DNA of 47,206 bases from Deltaproteobacteria bacterium (GCA_025353585.1 JANXOM010000334.1:1-47206), one strand, 5' to 3'; numbered from the stretch's first letter, positions 10,424 to 20,737 are shown. Numbers and translations are program-made. Notes: a model not told the origin generated them from the letters alone.

Positions 10424-11338
10424 CTAAGGGCAGCCGCTCGCCGGCGTCAGCGCTTCCTGGGCCATCCAGCCGAAGCGCTCGACGCCGTTTCCGACGATGT
10501 AACCGTACAGAAACCGCATCGTTCCGCTCTGCTTCCTGTACGCGCCGCTGCCGTCCTGCACCCACAGCGGGATCGAGATCGACGGCGGCCCCGCATCGGT
10601 CGGCACGTCGAGCCGCTGGAACTTCGACCCCGCCGGGAAGTGGTCCGTCGTCGCGCCGCCGAGGCCAAAGCCCGGCACGCTGAAGATGAGGTTCGCCGAG
10701 TGCACGCCGTTCGCGCGCTCGAGGGGCAGGTAGTCGCCGGCGCGCTCGTGTCCGTTCGGCCCGACCTTGCTGTCGTGCACGACCTTCTTGTAGACGAGCG
10801 TGTCGTCGACGGTGTCGCGGATCTTGTAGCAGGCCATCTTCGCGAGGCCGTCCCCCTTCGCGTCCACGTTGCCGACGTTGGTCCGGAAGGACGTCTCGCC
10901 GAGGATGTGGTCGACCGGGTACCAGCCCGCGCTGGCGTTCGACGTCGAGAGCGCCAGCGCGTGCGCCTTCCCCGCGAGCGTACGGATCTGGCCGTAGTTG
11001 AACGTCAGGGTCGAGCCCTTCTCGAGCACGAGCGCGGTGCCGTCGCCGTCGCGCACCGAGGCGCCCGGCGAGATGCCCCACGACTCGCTACCGCCGTTCG
11101 TCACCACGCGCTGGTCGCCGTCGTGGAAGCGGCAGTTGTACGCGCTCGCGGTGCAGTAGCGCCCGTTCACGCCGGTCGCCAGCGCGTGCGCCGACAGGGT
11201 CCCGCCCGTCCCGTCGTCGACGGTTGTATCGACGAGATCGGCGGCGTCATCGCCGTCGGCATCGGTGATCCCGTCGACGCACGCGGTGGTGGACGAGACG
11301 AGCAGCAGGCTCAGCGCGAGCCGAGTCATGGACAGCAT
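10424..11338 (-). CDS. Secreted lipoprotein-like protein, unknown family
   Basis: The protein has 304 residues from the ATG at 11338, chosen because an AGG lies about 9 bases upstream; a GTG three codons earlier and an ATG three codons later are also possible. The N-terminus [20 protein letters not shown] is a signal peptide ending in a weak lipobox. An Asp-rich, Ca-binding-like stretch follows ([16 protein letters not shown]), then a globular domain with several Cys ([15 protein letters not shown]) and many aromatic and Gly residues. The fold is not recognised. The C-terminus ends in SGCP, so disulfides are likely outside the cytoplasm. The stop abuts the convergent membrane-protein gene. 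The 149 bases upstream to the next gene hold no clear gene. Confidence 0.75.
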   Translation of the reverse strand: MLSMTRLALSLLLVSSTTACVDGITDADGDDAADLVDTTVDDGTGGTLSAHALATGVNGRYCTASAYNCRFHDGDQRVVTNGGSESWGISPGASVRDGDGTALVLEKGSTLTFNYGQIRTLAGKAHALALSTSNASAGWYPVDHILGETSFRTNVGNVDAKGDGLAKMACYKIRDTVDDTLVYKKVVHDSKVGPNGHERAGDYLPLERANGVHSANLIFSVPGFGLGGATTDHFPAGSKFQRLDVPTDAGPPSISIPLWVQDGSGAYRKQSGTMRFLYGYIVGNGVERFGWMAQEALTPASGCP

Positions 11339-11496
11339 GTGCTGCACCTGAAGTGCAGTCGGTGTGCCGGCCCTTACACCCTCTGCAGCGCGCGCAACCT
11401 CGCGAATCCTCGCCGCGCCCGCCCGATCTCGCCCACGCTCGTGTGCAACGTCTCCGGAACTGGCCCGGGTTCAGCTCCCACGCCCACGGCCGCGCG

Positions 11497-12054
11497 TCAG
11501 ACCGTCAGGCCCTTCTTGTAGGCGAGCAGCTCCTTCTGCGTCTTCAGCAGCAGCTGGTTCGTCTCGAGCAGCTCCTTCGTCCGCGCCCGCACCTGGTTGG
11601 CCAGCCGCTCGCGCTCGCGCGCCTCGGTCTCCAGCATCTCCTGGTACTTCACCTGCACGACCGCCTCGTCGGTGACGTTGCGCTGGATCTCGAGCGCGCC
11701 CACGTGGTTACCGGCCGCGTCCGTGATCGGGACGGCGGACAAGATGAAGCGCAGCTTGGTCGGCTCGCCGGCGATCTGGCTGTTGATCTCGTCGAGCCGG
11801 ACGTGGCGGTTGTCGGCCCAGCACTGCTCGGCGATACACGCCGACTTGCAGATGTTGTGCTCCACGACCTCGTAGCAGTGCTTCCCCTTGAGGCCGCGGG
11901 CGAGCTGCCGGGGCAGGAGCGCGAAGAAGGCCCGGTTGAAGTCCACGATGCGACGCTCCGCGTCCACCACGAAATAGCTGTCGACGATAGCGTTCGCGAC
12001 CCTCTTCATCTCGGTCAGGAACTGCAGAAGCGCAGGGTCGACGACGGGGTCCAC
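11497..12054 (-). CDS. PAS-domain sensor protein with C-terminal coiled coil
   Basis: The protein has 185 residues with the GTG start at 12054 ([16 protein letters not shown]). A PAS domain occupies about 17-130: [16 protein letters not shown] at the N-cap, and [23 protein letters not shown] at the end. Four cysteines (60, 69, 73, 78; core [12 protein letters not shown]) resemble a Cys cluster seen in PAS domains of NtrC-type regulators, so redox or metal sensing is possible. Residues about 133-182 form a charged coiled coil. There is no kinase, receiver or HTH domain, so it should act through a partner. It is divergent from the SpoIIE phosphatase gene with only 48 bases between them, which suggests shared control. 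A larger open frame upstream on this strand is antisense to that gene and is not used. Confidence 0.8.
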   Translation of the reverse strand: MDPVVDPALLQFLTEMKRVANAIVDSYFVVDAERRIVDFNRAFFALLPRQLARGLKGKHCYEVVEHNICKSACIAEQCWADNRHVRLDEINSQIAGEPTKLRFILSAVPITDAAGNHVGALEIQRNVTDEAVVQVKYQEMLETEARERERLANQVRARTKELLETNQLLLKTQKELLAYKKGLTV

Positions 12055-12102
12055 CGCCGAATGGTAGCAAGACCCCGAACCAGTGGCATAATCTCGGACC
12101 GG

Positions 12103-13824
12103 ATGGCCAAGAGGGGCGGGCCGAGTATTTCTTTCAAGATGATCCTGACCACGACGGTCTTGATCGTCATCACTGTCGTGGGCTCGGGCTTGCTCGAGGT
12201 CAACAACATCCGCCGCGCGTTCGACACCAGCGCCGAGCAGCGGATCAAGACCTTCAAGGAGGGCCGCGAGCTGATCGGCGAGACGGGGACGCCGCTGTTC
12301 GCGCGCTCGATCCTCTCGATGCTCATCAGCCACGGGCAGGATCCCGAGCTCCTCGAGCTCGTGCGCTCGACGGTGGCGCAGGACACCCGCGACGCCGCCG
12401 ATCCGGAGAGCGGCCACAAGGACTACGGCCTCAAGCTCGCCTACGTGCTCGATCGCAACCGCGGCGTCGTGGCCCACTGCCTCGAGGATCGCGAGGTCAA
12501 GTGCACGCCGGGCGACCACAACACCATCGACACCAAGCTCGGCGCGCTGACCGGCGATAGCTGGAAGCAAGCCCTCGCGGCCTGGAAGACGGCCGCCGAC
12601 AGCAAGGGCGACGCGCTCGTCCGCTTCGATCTCGCGGGCGGCAGCGACAGCTACCGCGTGTTCGCCCTGCCGGTGTACTTCGCGGGGACGCCGCCCAGCG
12701 CGGCCGGCGCGATCGCCGCGGACCCGCCGCAGGAGCTGCAGGGCTACGTCGTGCTCGGCTACGACCTGACGCCGATCGCCGACTTCGCCGCCGCGGCCGA
12801 GACGCAGAAGCAGGCCGCGTCGAGCCGCGCGGTCCTCTACACCGGCGCCGTCGGCGCGCTGTTCGTGCTCATCGGCACCGTGCTCGCGATCCTCCAGGGC
12901 CTGTCGATGTCGCGCCCGATCAAGCAGCTCGCGTGGAAGGCCGACCAGATCGCCCGCGGCGACCTCGGGGCGCGCGTGGAGATCACCTCGAGCGACGAGA
13001 TCGGCCTCCTCGGCGAGAACTTCAACTTCATGGCCGATCAGATCGAGATCTTGCTCGTCCAGACCGCCGAGAAGGCGCGGATCGAGCAGGAGCTCGAGGT
13101 GGCGAAGACGATCCAGGAGACGCTGGTGCCGGGGCCCGGGCTCGTCGAGAAGGGCACGCTGTCGTTCGCGGGCTTCTATCAGCCCGCCGCGCAGACCGGC
13201 GGCGACTGGTGGACGTGGCACGAGCTCGGCGAAGGGAAGATCCTGCTCGTCGTCGGGGACGTGACGGGCCACGGCGTCCCGTCCGCCATGATCACGGCCG
13301 CGGCCAAGGCGGCGTGCGACGTCGCGCGCCACGTGCACGGTGACGCGGTGACGGTGACGCGCCTCCTCGAGATCATGAACTACGCCATCATCGAGAGCGC
13401 GCAGCGGCGCTTCGTCATGACGTGCTTCGCGTCGATCGTCGACACGCGCGCGCGCAGCATCACGTACGCGAACGCGGGCCATAACTTTCCGTACCTGTTC
13501 CGCTCCGGCGACGGTAAGGGCGAGTTCGGCTCGCTCATGATCCGCGGCAACCGCCTCGGCGACGACCGCAGCTCGAAGTACGAAGCGAAGACCACGGAGC
13601 TCGTCCCCGGCGACGTGCTCGTCTGGTACACGGACGGCATCGTCGAGTGCGACAACCCGGCCGGCGAGGAGTACGGCGAGCGCCGGTTCCGCGCCTCGGT
13701 CCGGCGGCACGCGGCGCTGGCGGCGGGCGAGATGCGCGATGCGATCGTCGCGGACGCGGCGGCGTACTTCGAGGACGTGCCGCGGAAAGACGACATCACG
13801 ATGGTCGTCGGGAGGATCAGCTGA
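12103..13824 (+). CDS. Membrane HAMP-SpoIIE (PP2C-type) serine phosphatase
   Basis: The protein has 573 residues. TM1 is at about 12-31 and an extracytoplasmic sensor region at about 32-240. TM2 is at about 243-267, HAMP at about 268-320 and a short coiled coil at about 320-345. The PP2C-type SpoIIE domain covers about 350-573. Metal-binding signatures are present: TGGDWW (365-370), [12 protein letters not shown] (385-396), YTDGIVE (509-515) and KDDITMVV (562-569). This is the RsbU/RsbP type of phosphatase that dephosphorylates STAS anti-anti-sigma factors. Its stop overlaps the next ATG (TGATG), so it heads an operon with the TPR and binding-protein genes. An AT-rich CATAAT lies about 12 bases before the ATG, which would imply a very short leader. 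Confidence 0.92.
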   Translation: MAKRGGPSISFKMILTTTVLIVITVVGSGLLEVNNIRRAFDTSAEQRIKTFKEGRELIGETGTPLFARSILSMLISHGQDPELLELVRSTVAQDTRDAADPESGHKDYGLKLAYVLDRNRGVVAHCLEDREVKCTPGDHNTIDTKLGALTGDSWKQALAAWKTAADSKGDALVRFDLAGGSDSYRVFALPVYFAGTPPSAAGAIAADPPQELQGYVVLGYDLTPIADFAAAAETQKQAASSRAVLYTGAVGALFVLIGTVLAILQGLSMSRPIKQLAWKADQIARGDLGARVEITSSDEIGLLGENFNFMADQIEILLVQTAEKARIEQELEVAKTIQETLVPGPGLVEKGTLSFAGFYQPAAQTGGDWWTWHELGEGKILLVVGDVTGHGVPSAMITAAAKAACDVARHVHGDAVTVTRLLEIMNYAIIESAQRRFVMTCFASIVDTRARSITYANAGHNFPYLFRSGDGKGEFGSLMIRGNRLGDDRSSKYEAKTTELVPGDVLVWYTDGIVECDNPAGEEYGERRFRASVRRHAALAAGEMRDAIVADAAAYFEDVPRKDDITMVVGRIS

Positions 13825-16361
13825 TGACCCACGGGGGGCGCTGGGCGGCGCTGGCGTGCGTGCTGGTGGCGTCGTCGGCCGTGGTCGCGCAGGCCGCCGT
13901 CGAGGACGATCTGCGCGATGGCGATCGCTACTTCGAGGACGCGGCCTGGACGAAGGCCGCCGCCGCGTACGACCGGGCGATCGGCAAGGCGCCCGGCCAG
14001 GTGTCGGCCGAGGCGTACGGCAAGCGCGCCGCGATCTACATCATCCTCAAGGACTACAAGGGCGGGCTCGCGTTCGTCGACCGGGCCGAGGCGCGCTATC
14101 CGAACGCGCCCGAGGTCCTCGAGCAGAAGGCGCTGATGCTGTGGCAGACCGAGGCGCGCGACCGCGCGATCGAGGTCGCGACCAAGGTCGTCGCCGCGAA
14201 GCCCCAGAGCTTCACGAACCAGAACCTCCTCGGCGAGTACTACGCCACGCGCGACCCGGTGAAGACGGCCACGGCGTACGAGGCGTACTTCGCGTCGCGA
14301 CCGGCCGACCTCGAGGGCGGCGACGTCCTGCCGCGCATCCGCCTCGGGTTCGCCTACCTCGCCAACGCGCGCGCCGTGCTCGGCGATGGCGACGAGCCGC
14401 ACGCGCAGCAGCTCTACAGCAAGGCCGCCGACCAGTTCGAGCTCGTCCAGAAGAAGTTCGGCAAGAAGCCGAACGCCGCCGTCAACGCCGACAACGGCCT
14501 GTGCGCCGCCGACACCGGCCTCGCGCGCTGGGATCAGGCCGTCACGGTCTGCGAGCGCATCGCCGAGGATCCGAAGCGCATCGACAGCGGCGGCTCGGTC
14601 TGGTTCAACCTCGGCACCGCCTACCTCGCGCGCAAGCAGACGAAGAAGGCGCGCACGGCCGCGACGGAGTTCACGAAGCTCCGCAAGACCGAGGCGCGCG
14701 GCTACATCTTGATCGGCGACACGTACTTCGCCGACCGCGCGTGGCCCGAGGCGCTCGACGCGTACCTCAAGGCGGACAAGCTCGTCCGCCCGAACCAGCC
14801 GCACGACGCCGTGCAGCTGTCGATCCGCCTCGGCAAGACGTACCGCCGCATGCCGGGCAACGACGGCAAGAACCTCGAGCTCGCCATCGACAAGCTCGCG
14901 TCCGCGCTGACGGCGAACCCGGGCAACCTCGAGCTCGCGACGGAGCTCGGCGACGCGTACCTCGCGGCGAAGCAGGACGCGAAGGCGGCTGTCCTCGCCG
15001 ACAAGCAGATCACCGCCTCCACGTTCGCGGGGGCGCCCGCCGAGCAGCGCGGCGCCTTGTTCGTCATCGCCGGCAAGGCCGCGTTCGGCAAGCACGACCT
15101 CCGGGAGGCGCGCACGCGGTTCGAGGCGGCGGCCCAGGTCCGGCCGGCGGACATCTCGATCCAGCGGGACCTCGTCGTCGTCATCAACGAGCAGGCGATC
15201 GAGAGCGACAAGGACGCCGGCGCGGCCAAGCAGCTGTTCGAGCAGGCGCTCGCGATCGACCCCGCCTCCCCGACCACGATCACCAACCTCGCCGTGCTCT
15301 CGATCGAGCGCGGCGACTGCGACACCGGCCAGAAGTACCTCGTCAAGCTCGCGAGCGTGCGCGGCAACGACGCCGTGCTGCGCCAGCGGCTGATCGCGCG
15401 CACGTACGTCTGCCAGGCCAAGCCCGACCTCGCCAAGGCCGCGATCGCGTACGCCGCGGCCGAGCGCGAGGCGAAGTCGGCGAACGCGCCCGTGGCCCTC
15501 GCGGAGATCTACACCGAGTGGGCGCCGCTCCTCTGGGACGCCGACCTCGACGACGCGATCGAGAAGCTCGACACCGCCGTGGCGACCGGCGGCGGCGACC
15601 CGGCGATCGGCCCCGCGGCCAAGCGCAACCTCGCGCTCGCGCTGTTCCGGCGCGGCTGGAAGCGCATGCGCGACGGCAAGGGCGGCGACTCGTCTGCCGA
15701 CTTCGAGCGCGCGACCCGCGACCCGAGCGTGCTGAGGGGTAGCGAGCCCCTCGCGTTCGAGCTGTCGTACGCGCTCGCGCTCCTCGACGCCGGCCGCTAC
15801 GGCGACGCCGGCACGCGCTTCAAGACGCTCGCGGCGAAGGGCAACCAGGCGAGCTACCTGCGCGGCCCGTACGCGAAGCTCGGCACGCAGCTGTTCTCGG
15901 CGTACGCCGGCTATCGCGGCGGCAGCATCGGGGGGCGGCAGCAGGCGGTGGCCGAGCTCACCAAGCTGCAGGGCGAGGCGTCGGGCAGCTTCGCCGAGAC
16001 GCTCAAGCAGCTCGTGGCCGGGTGCAACGAGGCGATCGGCTACGACGCGTGGAAGGCCGGCCAGGTCGGCGCGGCGCAGAAGGCGTTCGCGGCGGCGGAG
16101 AAGTCGGCGAGCGGGGATGTCGCGCGGCGGATCCAGCTCGACCGGGCCGCCCTCGCGCTCGGCAAGGACAAGCTCGGCACGCTCGAGGGGCTCGCCGGCA
16201 ATCCGCCGGAGGCGCTCGTCGATCTCGGCATCGTGTACGACCTGCTCGGGCGCCCGAAGGACGCGTACGACGCGTGGGTTCGCGCCCGCGCGCGCGGCGC
16301 CAAGGCCCCCGAGCTCCAGAAGTGGATCGACGCGAAGAAGAGGATCTACGGGTTCCAATGA
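13824..16361 (+). CDS. Exported TPR-repeat protein
   Basis: The protein has 845 residues. The start ATG overlaps the upstream stop. A signal peptide [24 protein letters not shown] probably cleaves before AVEDD. The remainder is a long array of helix-turn-helix TPR-type units, for example [20 protein letters not shown] near residue 32 and units ending in [18 protein letters not shown]. There is no transmembrane helix after the signal, so it should be periplasmic and act as a scaffold. Its neighbours are a membrane phosphatase with an extracytoplasmic sensor and a periplasmic binding protein. The three could form one sensing complex, which is an inference from gene order and overlap. Confidence 0.88.
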   Translation: MTHGGRWAALACVLVASSAVVAQAAVEDDLRDGDRYFEDAAWTKAAAAYDRAIGKAPGQVSAEAYGKRAAIYIILKDYKGGLAFVDRAEARYPNAPEVLEQKALMLWQTEARDRAIEVATKVVAAKPQSFTNQNLLGEYYATRDPVKTATAYEAYFASRPADLEGGDVLPRIRLGFAYLANARAVLGDGDEPHAQQLYSKAADQFELVQKKFGKKPNAAVNADNGLCAADTGLARWDQAVTVCERIAEDPKRIDSGGSVWFNLGTAYLARKQTKKARTAATEFTKLRKTEARGYILIGDTYFADRAWPEALDAYLKADKLVRPNQPHDAVQLSIRLGKTYRRMPGNDGKNLELAIDKLASALTANPGNLELATELGDAYLAAKQDAKAAVLADKQITASTFAGAPAEQRGALFVIAGKAAFGKHDLREARTRFEAAAQVRPADISIQRDLVVVINEQAIESDKDAGAAKQLFEQALAIDPASPTTITNLAVLSIERGDCDTGQKYLVKLASVRGNDAVLRQRLIARTYVCQAKPDLAKAAIAYAAAEREAKSANAPVALAEIYTEWAPLLWDADLDDAIEKLDTAVATGGGDPAIGPAAKRNLALALFRRGWKRMRDGKGGDSSADFERATRDPSVLRGSEPLAFELSYALALLDAGRYGDAGTRFKTLAAKGNQASYLRGPYAKLGTQLFSAYAGYRGGSIGGRQQAVAELTKLQGEASGSFAETLKQLVAGCNEAIGYDAWKAGQVGAAQKAFAAAEKSASGDVARRIQLDRAALALGKDKLGTLEGLAGNPPEALVDLGIVYDLLGRPKDAYDAWVRARARGAKAPELQKWIDAKKRIYGFQ

Positions 16362-17263
16362 GCAAGCCGACCATCGTCACCGCGTCTGTCTTGCTGGCGG
16401 CCGGCCTCGCGAGCGCGCAGCCCGCGCCGCAGAAGCTCACCGTCGGCGTGTTCGCTCCGTCGGTGGAGCTCGGCACCGCGCAGCAGCGCCTCGGGTACGC
16501 GCAGAGCCTCGCGAAGGCGATCGAGCAGGCGACCGGCATCAAGACCGAGGCCCAGGTCTACGCGAACGTCGGCGCGCTCGAGGGGGACAAGGTCGACTTC
16601 GCCGTGCTCGACGCGCCGTGCGTCGCCACGCATGGCGGCTGGCGGCTCCTCGCGAACGCGCAGATCGGCGGCGCGACCACGCGTCCGTACGCGCTGTTCT
16701 CGAGCGCGGGCGCCGACATGCAGGCGCTGCGCGGCAAGAAGCTCGCGTACGTGCAGACCGGCTGCAACGACGCCGGCTTCGTCGACAACGCGATGCTGGA
16801 GTCCGAGGTCGACGCGAGCTTCTTCGCGGGCCGCGCGGGCAAGGCGGATCTGACCGCCGCGCTCGCCGAGGTCGTCTCGTACAAGGCCGCGCAGGCGGTG
16901 TTCGCGCCGGCGAGCGCGGGCAAGGGCCTGACGAAGGTATTCGACACGGGCGCCGTGCCGACGCCGGGCTTCGTGCACCTCGGCAGCAAGCTGCCCGCGG
17001 ACCTCGTCGACAAGGTCGGCGCCGCGGTCGTCGGCTTCGGCGGCGGCGGGGCCATCGGCGGCTGGGCGAAGGCGTCGCGCGGCGAGTACCAGGCGCTCGC
17101 GGCGCGGCTCGGCAAGCTCAGCAAGGCCGGCATCCTGGCCGCACCGGATCCCGTCCGCCTCGACGCGAAGGACGTCCTGATCGAGCCGCCGACGCTGAAG
17201 GACACCGCGCTCGTCGACGTGCGGCACCACTTCGTCCGGCCCGCGGACGCTCGGCTCGAGTAA
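16358..17263 (+). CDS. PhnD-like periplasmic substrate-binding protein
   Basis: The protein has 301 residues and an ATGA overlap with the TPR gene. The signal peptide is [20 protein letters not shown]. The mature part resembles the phosphate/phosphonate (PhnD-type) ABC binding family: KLTVGVFAPSVELGTAQ, then LAKAIEQATGIKTEAQVYAN, VDFAVLDAPCVATHGG, LRGKKLAYVQTGCNDAG. No ABC permease or ATPase is adjacent, which argues against transport. Orphan binding proteins of this type often present a ligand to a membrane sensor, and the operon's HAMP-SpoIIE protein is the obvious candidate (inference). Confidence 0.8.
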   Translation: MSKPTIVTASVLLAAGLASAQPAPQKLTVGVFAPSVELGTAQQRLGYAQSLAKAIEQATGIKTEAQVYANVGALEGDKVDFAVLDAPCVATHGGWRLLANAQIGGATTRPYALFSSAGADMQALRGKKLAYVQTGCNDAGFVDNAMLESEVDASFFAGRAGKADLTAALAEVVSYKAAQAVFAPASAGKGLTKVFDTGAVPTPGFVHLGSKLPADLVDKVGAAVVGFGGGGAIGGWAKASRGEYQALAARLGKLSKAGILAAPDPVRLDAKDVLIEPPTLKDTALVDVRHHFVRPADARLE

Positions 17264-17278
17264 CGGCGCCGCCCGCTC

Positions 17279-19288
17279 ATGGCCGACCTGCCCGTCCTCG
17301 TCGTCCACGGTGCGCTGATCGGCAAGCTGCTGCTCGCCGTGGTTGTCGCACTCACGCTCCACGCCTGGGCGGCCTGGCGACGCCGCGGCGCCCGCCGCAC
17401 GGGGCGGACCGTCGCCGCCGAGCATGGTCTGCGCGTCGAGACCACGGCGCTGGCGCCGGGCCCGCGAGTGCTGCGCGGGAACGTGCGCGGCGGCGTCCTC
17501 GCGACGTGGCACGACCCGCAGGCGCTCGTGCTCCCCTGCGACGCACTCGCCGGCTCGCCGTACCTGGATGTCAACGGCGACCAGATCGCCATCACTGGCC
17601 CGCTCACCGTGCTGCACGGCACGGGCGGACGTCGCCGCTGGCTCTCGCGCCGGCGGTTCGAGCGCGTCGGCTCGGGTGTCGAGGTGATCGCGAGCGGCCA
17701 GCTGGCGCGCCCCGCTGGCGAGACCGACTATCGCGAGGCCGCGCGGTGGACGCTCTCGCCCCTCCCCGACTCGACGGTCGTCGCGGTCCGCCCCGATGCC
17801 CGCGGGGTCGCGCCGGGTGCGGTCCGGTTGCTCGTCGCCGCCGCGCTCGCGACGGCCGTCTGGTACGGGGTGCTCTCGGGGCTCGGCCACACGCTGGCAT
17901 GGAGCGTGGCCGAGCTCCCGATGTCCTACCGCATCCGCGATCTCTCGTGCCGCGACCCGGCCGTGATCGCAGCCGCGCTCCCGGGCTCGCGCGCGCGGGC
18001 GCTCGAGGTGCTTCGCGACGAGCTCGTCTACAACATCGAGCACTCCGAAACGCGGGACCGCCAGCTCGCCGGGCTCCAGGAGGTCGCCGGCGAATGTCCG
18101 CTGCACAGCCTCCTCGAGGGGGGAATGCTCGAGGACGCGTTGCCGGTCGCCGAGCGCTGCGGCAACGCCAACGACGTCCGAGTGTTGCGGAGCTTGCTTG
18201 GCCTGTACGCCGAGGCCGACGCGACCGCCGACGCCGAGGCCGATCGCGACCCGGCGAGCCGCGCGCAGGCCGTGACGCTGCATATCCTGACCGACCACCC
18301 GGGCGCGGCCGCCGCCGCGGCGGATCTCGCCGTCGCCGACCGCATCGCCCAGCCGTCGTGGCGTGCGCGCGCGGACGAGGCCGTGAAGCTCGCCGGGCTC
18401 CGCTGCGTGACCCAGCTCCTGCACGCGCGCGCCGGCTCCAGGCCGGACTTCGCGCACGTGCCCGATCGCGAGCGCTCGGCCCTGTGCGCCGCGGCGGCGG
18501 CCGTCGCGCGACCCGCCGATCACGACGCGCTCGGCGCGCTGCCCATGGCCGCGCCGGTCGCGCGCGACGTCGCGGCGGCGCTCGGTGGCCCGCTCGCGCC
18601 CGACCCGCGGCGACGCGAGGTGCCATCTGATCTGGTGCTCGCGATGGACTCGTCGATGTGGCTCGCACCGGCCGTCCTCGCGTCGCACCCCGGTGCGTCG
18701 GCCGCCGAGCTCGTCGACGTCCACGCATCGCTCGCGCGCCTCGCGCTCTACCGCGGCGACCTCGCCGCCGCCCGCCGCGAGCAGGGGACCATCACCGGCC
18801 TCGACGCGCATGCCACTGCCGTGCGCACCGAGCTCGCGATCACGATCGGTGAGCGCGCCGGCGAGCGGCCTGTCGAGCCCGCGCTGAGCCCCGACCGCGA
18901 ACGGCGCGCTGGCGACACCTTCATCAGCGCGCTCCATCAGGCCGTCTCGGGCGATGGCGGGCCGCTCGCGCAGGAGCTCCGCGGGCATACGTCGCGGGAG
19001 GTGCCGACGGTGCTCTTCGCGGTCATCCCCGCCGTGACGCGGAACCGCGCCGAGCTTGTCGACGCGCTGCGCACCGTGCGCCCCGAGGTGCACCTGTCCT
19101 GGACCGTGGACTGCGCGTTCGGCGACCTCGACACGCTCGTCGGTCTCCGCGATCTCGCGCGCGTCGCCGGCGACACCGAGCGCGCCGCGAGCTGGCAGGC
19201 GATCGTCGATCGCCGCCTCGCACCGCTCGCCGACCGCGACCGTCTCCTGACGCTGCTTCTCTGGCAGGCCACGCACACGACGCTGTAA
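17279..19288 (+). CDS. Membrane protein with helical C-terminal region, unknown function
   Basis: The protein has 669 residues and follows the binding-protein gene by 15 bases. The first TM is at about 10-31, and a small beta-rich cytoplasmic or periplasmic domain of about 110 residues follows. A second TM lies at about 182-205. The rest is Ala/Arg/Glu-rich and helical, with irregular repeat-like units around tracts such as DADATADAEADRD. I recognise no enzyme motif. By position it is the fourth gene of the phosphatase operon and may be its membrane partner. A hairpin follows directly after its stop. Confidence 0.75.
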   Translation: MADLPVLVVHGALIGKLLLAVVVALTLHAWAAWRRRGARRTGRTVAAEHGLRVETTALAPGPRVLRGNVRGGVLATWHDPQALVLPCDALAGSPYLDVNGDQIAITGPLTVLHGTGGRRRWLSRRRFERVGSGVEVIASGQLARPAGETDYREAARWTLSPLPDSTVVAVRPDARGVAPGAVRLLVAAALATAVWYGVLSGLGHTLAWSVAELPMSYRIRDLSCRDPAVIAAALPGSRARALEVLRDELVYNIEHSETRDRQLAGLQEVAGECPLHSLLEGGMLEDALPVAERCGNANDVRVLRSLLGLYAEADATADAEADRDPASRAQAVTLHILTDHPGAAAAAADLAVADRIAQPSWRARADEAVKLAGLRCVTQLLHARAGSRPDFAHVPDRERSALCAAAAAVARPADHDALGALPMAAPVARDVAAALGGPLAPDPRRREVPSDLVLAMDSSMWLAPAVLASHPGASAAELVDVHASLARLALYRGDLAAARREQGTITGLDAHATAVRTELAITIGERAGERPVEPALSPDRERRAGDTFISALHQAVSGDGGPLAQELRGHTSREVPTVLFAVIPAVTRNRAELVDALRTVRPEVHLSWTVDCAFGDLDTLVGLRDLARVAGDTERAASWQAIVDRRLAPLADRDRLLTLLLWQATHTTL

Positions 19289-19315
19289 ATGGGGTCCGAG
19301 CAGTCGGACCCCATT
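19288..19315. repeat. Perfect 12-bp hairpin after the operon
   Basis: AATGGGGTCCGA-GCAG-TCGGACCCCATT is a perfect 12-bp stem with a 4-base loop, starting on the last base of the TAA stop. No T tract follows, so it is not a classic intrinsic terminator. It may be a REP-like element or a stem that stabilises mRNA and stops exonucleases. Confidence 0.6.
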
Positions 19316-19390
19316 CGAGGCAGTTCGAGTCAAGCCCTGTGGCGACTGCGGCTCGTAAACCGGTCGGGCTGAAGGGTCCTGCACGGTCCC

Positions 19391-19708
19391 TCGCGGATGA
19401 CTCAGGCCCCAGAGGAGGCCGAGCAGCCGGTCGAGGATGCGCAGCAACGGAGCGGGCTCCCCAACCCAACCCCACGCGACGCCGACCGCGATGGCGGCGC
19501 GAACTTCTTTCGCGGAGCCATACGCGGTCTCGTACATCCGGCGCTGATCGCCGGCGGTGCGGCCGCTGCCCTCGGCGACGTCGAGCGTGATGCTCGTGGC
19601 GGCGCGCCCGATCTGGTCGGCGAGGTTGCGGTCGGCGCGCTTGATCGCGGGCATGACCATGCGGAGCTCCGAGATGAGCTTCAACGAGACGTCGTATGCG
19701 ATGAACAT
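19391..19708 (-). pseudogene. Four-helix-bundle (S23-like) protein, stop missing
   Basis: From the ATG at 19708 (MFIAYDVSLKLISELR) about 106 codons match the bacterial four-helix-bundle family once described from 23S rRNA intervening sequences: DQIGRAATSITLDVAEGSGR, MYETAYGSAKEVRAAI, ILDRLLGLLWGL. The family normally ends near here, but the frame stays open through the hairpin and into the antisense of the upstream gene. A stop lies one frame away at the end of the match (CTGAGT), so a small indel or loss of the native 3' end is likely. Whether a functional protein is still made is uncertain. The interval 19709-19998 contains no other gene I can support. Confidence 0.55.
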
Positions 19709-19998
19709 GATCCGTTTCTCCTTCTGCCCCCAGGCTCCCCGCCCACACCGGGCCGGTTCGGGGGCTACGCCCGTCCGCCCCGAGACGCGCGAGAATCGTG
19801 ACGACCGCCGACTCCACCGCCCGCGTTCTCGCGAGCACGAGCCGAGCGTCCTCGCGCTGGCTCTTGCGACCGCCGCCCGTCTCCGCGGCGACCGCGTGCA
19901 GGGCACCGCCGCGCGGGCGGTCGGCGCGATTCGCACGCGGCCGGGGCGAGGGCGGCCCCCGAGCGTGCCCGGCCTGGGCATCCGTACTTGACGCGCCC

Positions 19999-20163
19999 CG
20001 AGCCGCGACCGTGACCGCGACCGCGACCGCGAGCCACGAGCGGCGACCGCGACCGTGACCGCGAGCCGCGAGCCGCGAGCCGCGACCGCGACCGTGACCG
20101 CGAGCCGCGACCGTGAGCCGCGAGCCGATACCGCGAGCCGCGAGCCGCGAGCCGCTACCGCGC
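19999..20163. repeat. Tandem-repeat tract of CGCGAC/CGCGAGC/CGTGAC units
   Basis: About 165 bases consist almost entirely of 6-base (CGCGAC, CGTGAC) and 7-base (CGCGAGC) units in irregular order. Because unit length varies, the reading frame shifts within the tract and no conserved protein emerges. It lies just downstream of the 179-residue membrane protein gene. Slippage-driven length change is likely. Confidence 0.85.
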
Positions 20164-20189
20164 GCCGCGCCGAGTCGCCAGCTTTGGCT

Positions 20190-20729
20190 TCAGTCGCCGG
20201 CGTCGCGGGTGGGCGCGAGGCCGAGGAACTTCTCCACCGTGCGGCGCTCGTGCGCGAGCCGCGCCTGGACAGGCGACTCCTCGCGGGCAAACGCGAGGTC
20301 GCCGCGAGCGGTGCGCAGCACGAGCTTGTACCAGGCTTGGCCGTCGTCGTCGCGACGGTAGAGCAGGGCCACCTCGTTCACGGCTGCGCGCGGCACGCTC
20401 TCCGTGCGCAAGGTCCGGCCGCGGCGGCGCCACTCGAGCACCACGTCACTCCCATCGAGCACCAGGCGCACGCGCGTGGTCGCCGCCGCCCACGCCGACC
20501 ACAGCGTGTAGAGCCCCGCGGTCACGAACAACAGCGCCAGGCCGCCCAGGAAGACGCGCTGACCGTTCGACCAGACATCCACGTTCCGGAGCGCGGCCGC
20601 GCCGAGCCAACTGCCCGCCGTGACGATCGCGAACCCGCTGGCCACCTTCACCGCCACCCGCCAGTGCGGCTGCGCGCCTGGCACGAGGTGCAGCTCCGGC
20701 CGCGGGGCGTGGTCGCGGTACGCAGGCAT
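20190..20729 (-). CDS. Two-TM membrane protein, unknown function
   Basis: The protein has 179 residues with the ATG at 20729 (MPAYRDHAPRPELHLV), 8 bases after the stop of the sugar transferase gene, so probably in the same transcript. Hydrophobic segments lie at about 29-48 and 61-83. The C-terminal ~90 residues look like a compact beta-rich domain with strands RVRLVLDGSDVVLEWRR, AVNEVALLYRR and WYKLVLRTARGDLAFA, a pattern reminiscent of bacterial PH-like membrane proteins. No catalytic motif is seen. The link to polysaccharide export is by position only. Confidence 0.7.
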   Translation of the reverse strand: MPAYRDHAPRPELHLVPGAQPHWRVAVKVASGFAIVTAGSWLGAAALRNVDVWSNGQRVFLGGLALLFVTAGLYTLWSAWAAATTRVRLVLDGSDVVLEWRRRGRTLRTESVPRAAVNEVALLYRRDDDGQAWYKLVLRTARGDLAFAREESPVQARLAHERRTVEKFLGLAPTRDAGD

Positions 20730-20737
20730 GGAGCGCC

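Noticed and set aside
11353..12102. Upstream extension of the SpoIIE phosphatase frame
   Set aside because: It is antisense to the PAS gene and lacks coding character; the TM1 signal starts right after ATG 12103.
19288..19315. Intrinsic terminator
   Set aside because: There is a strong stem but no T tract, so it is kept only as a hairpin/repeat.
19999..20163. CRISPR-like array
   Set aside because: Units are 6-7 bases with no spacers.
16346..20290. A very long open frame on the minus strand
   Set aside because: It is antisense to well-supported genes (phosphatase operon) with compositional bias only; just the four-helix-bundle part looks coding.
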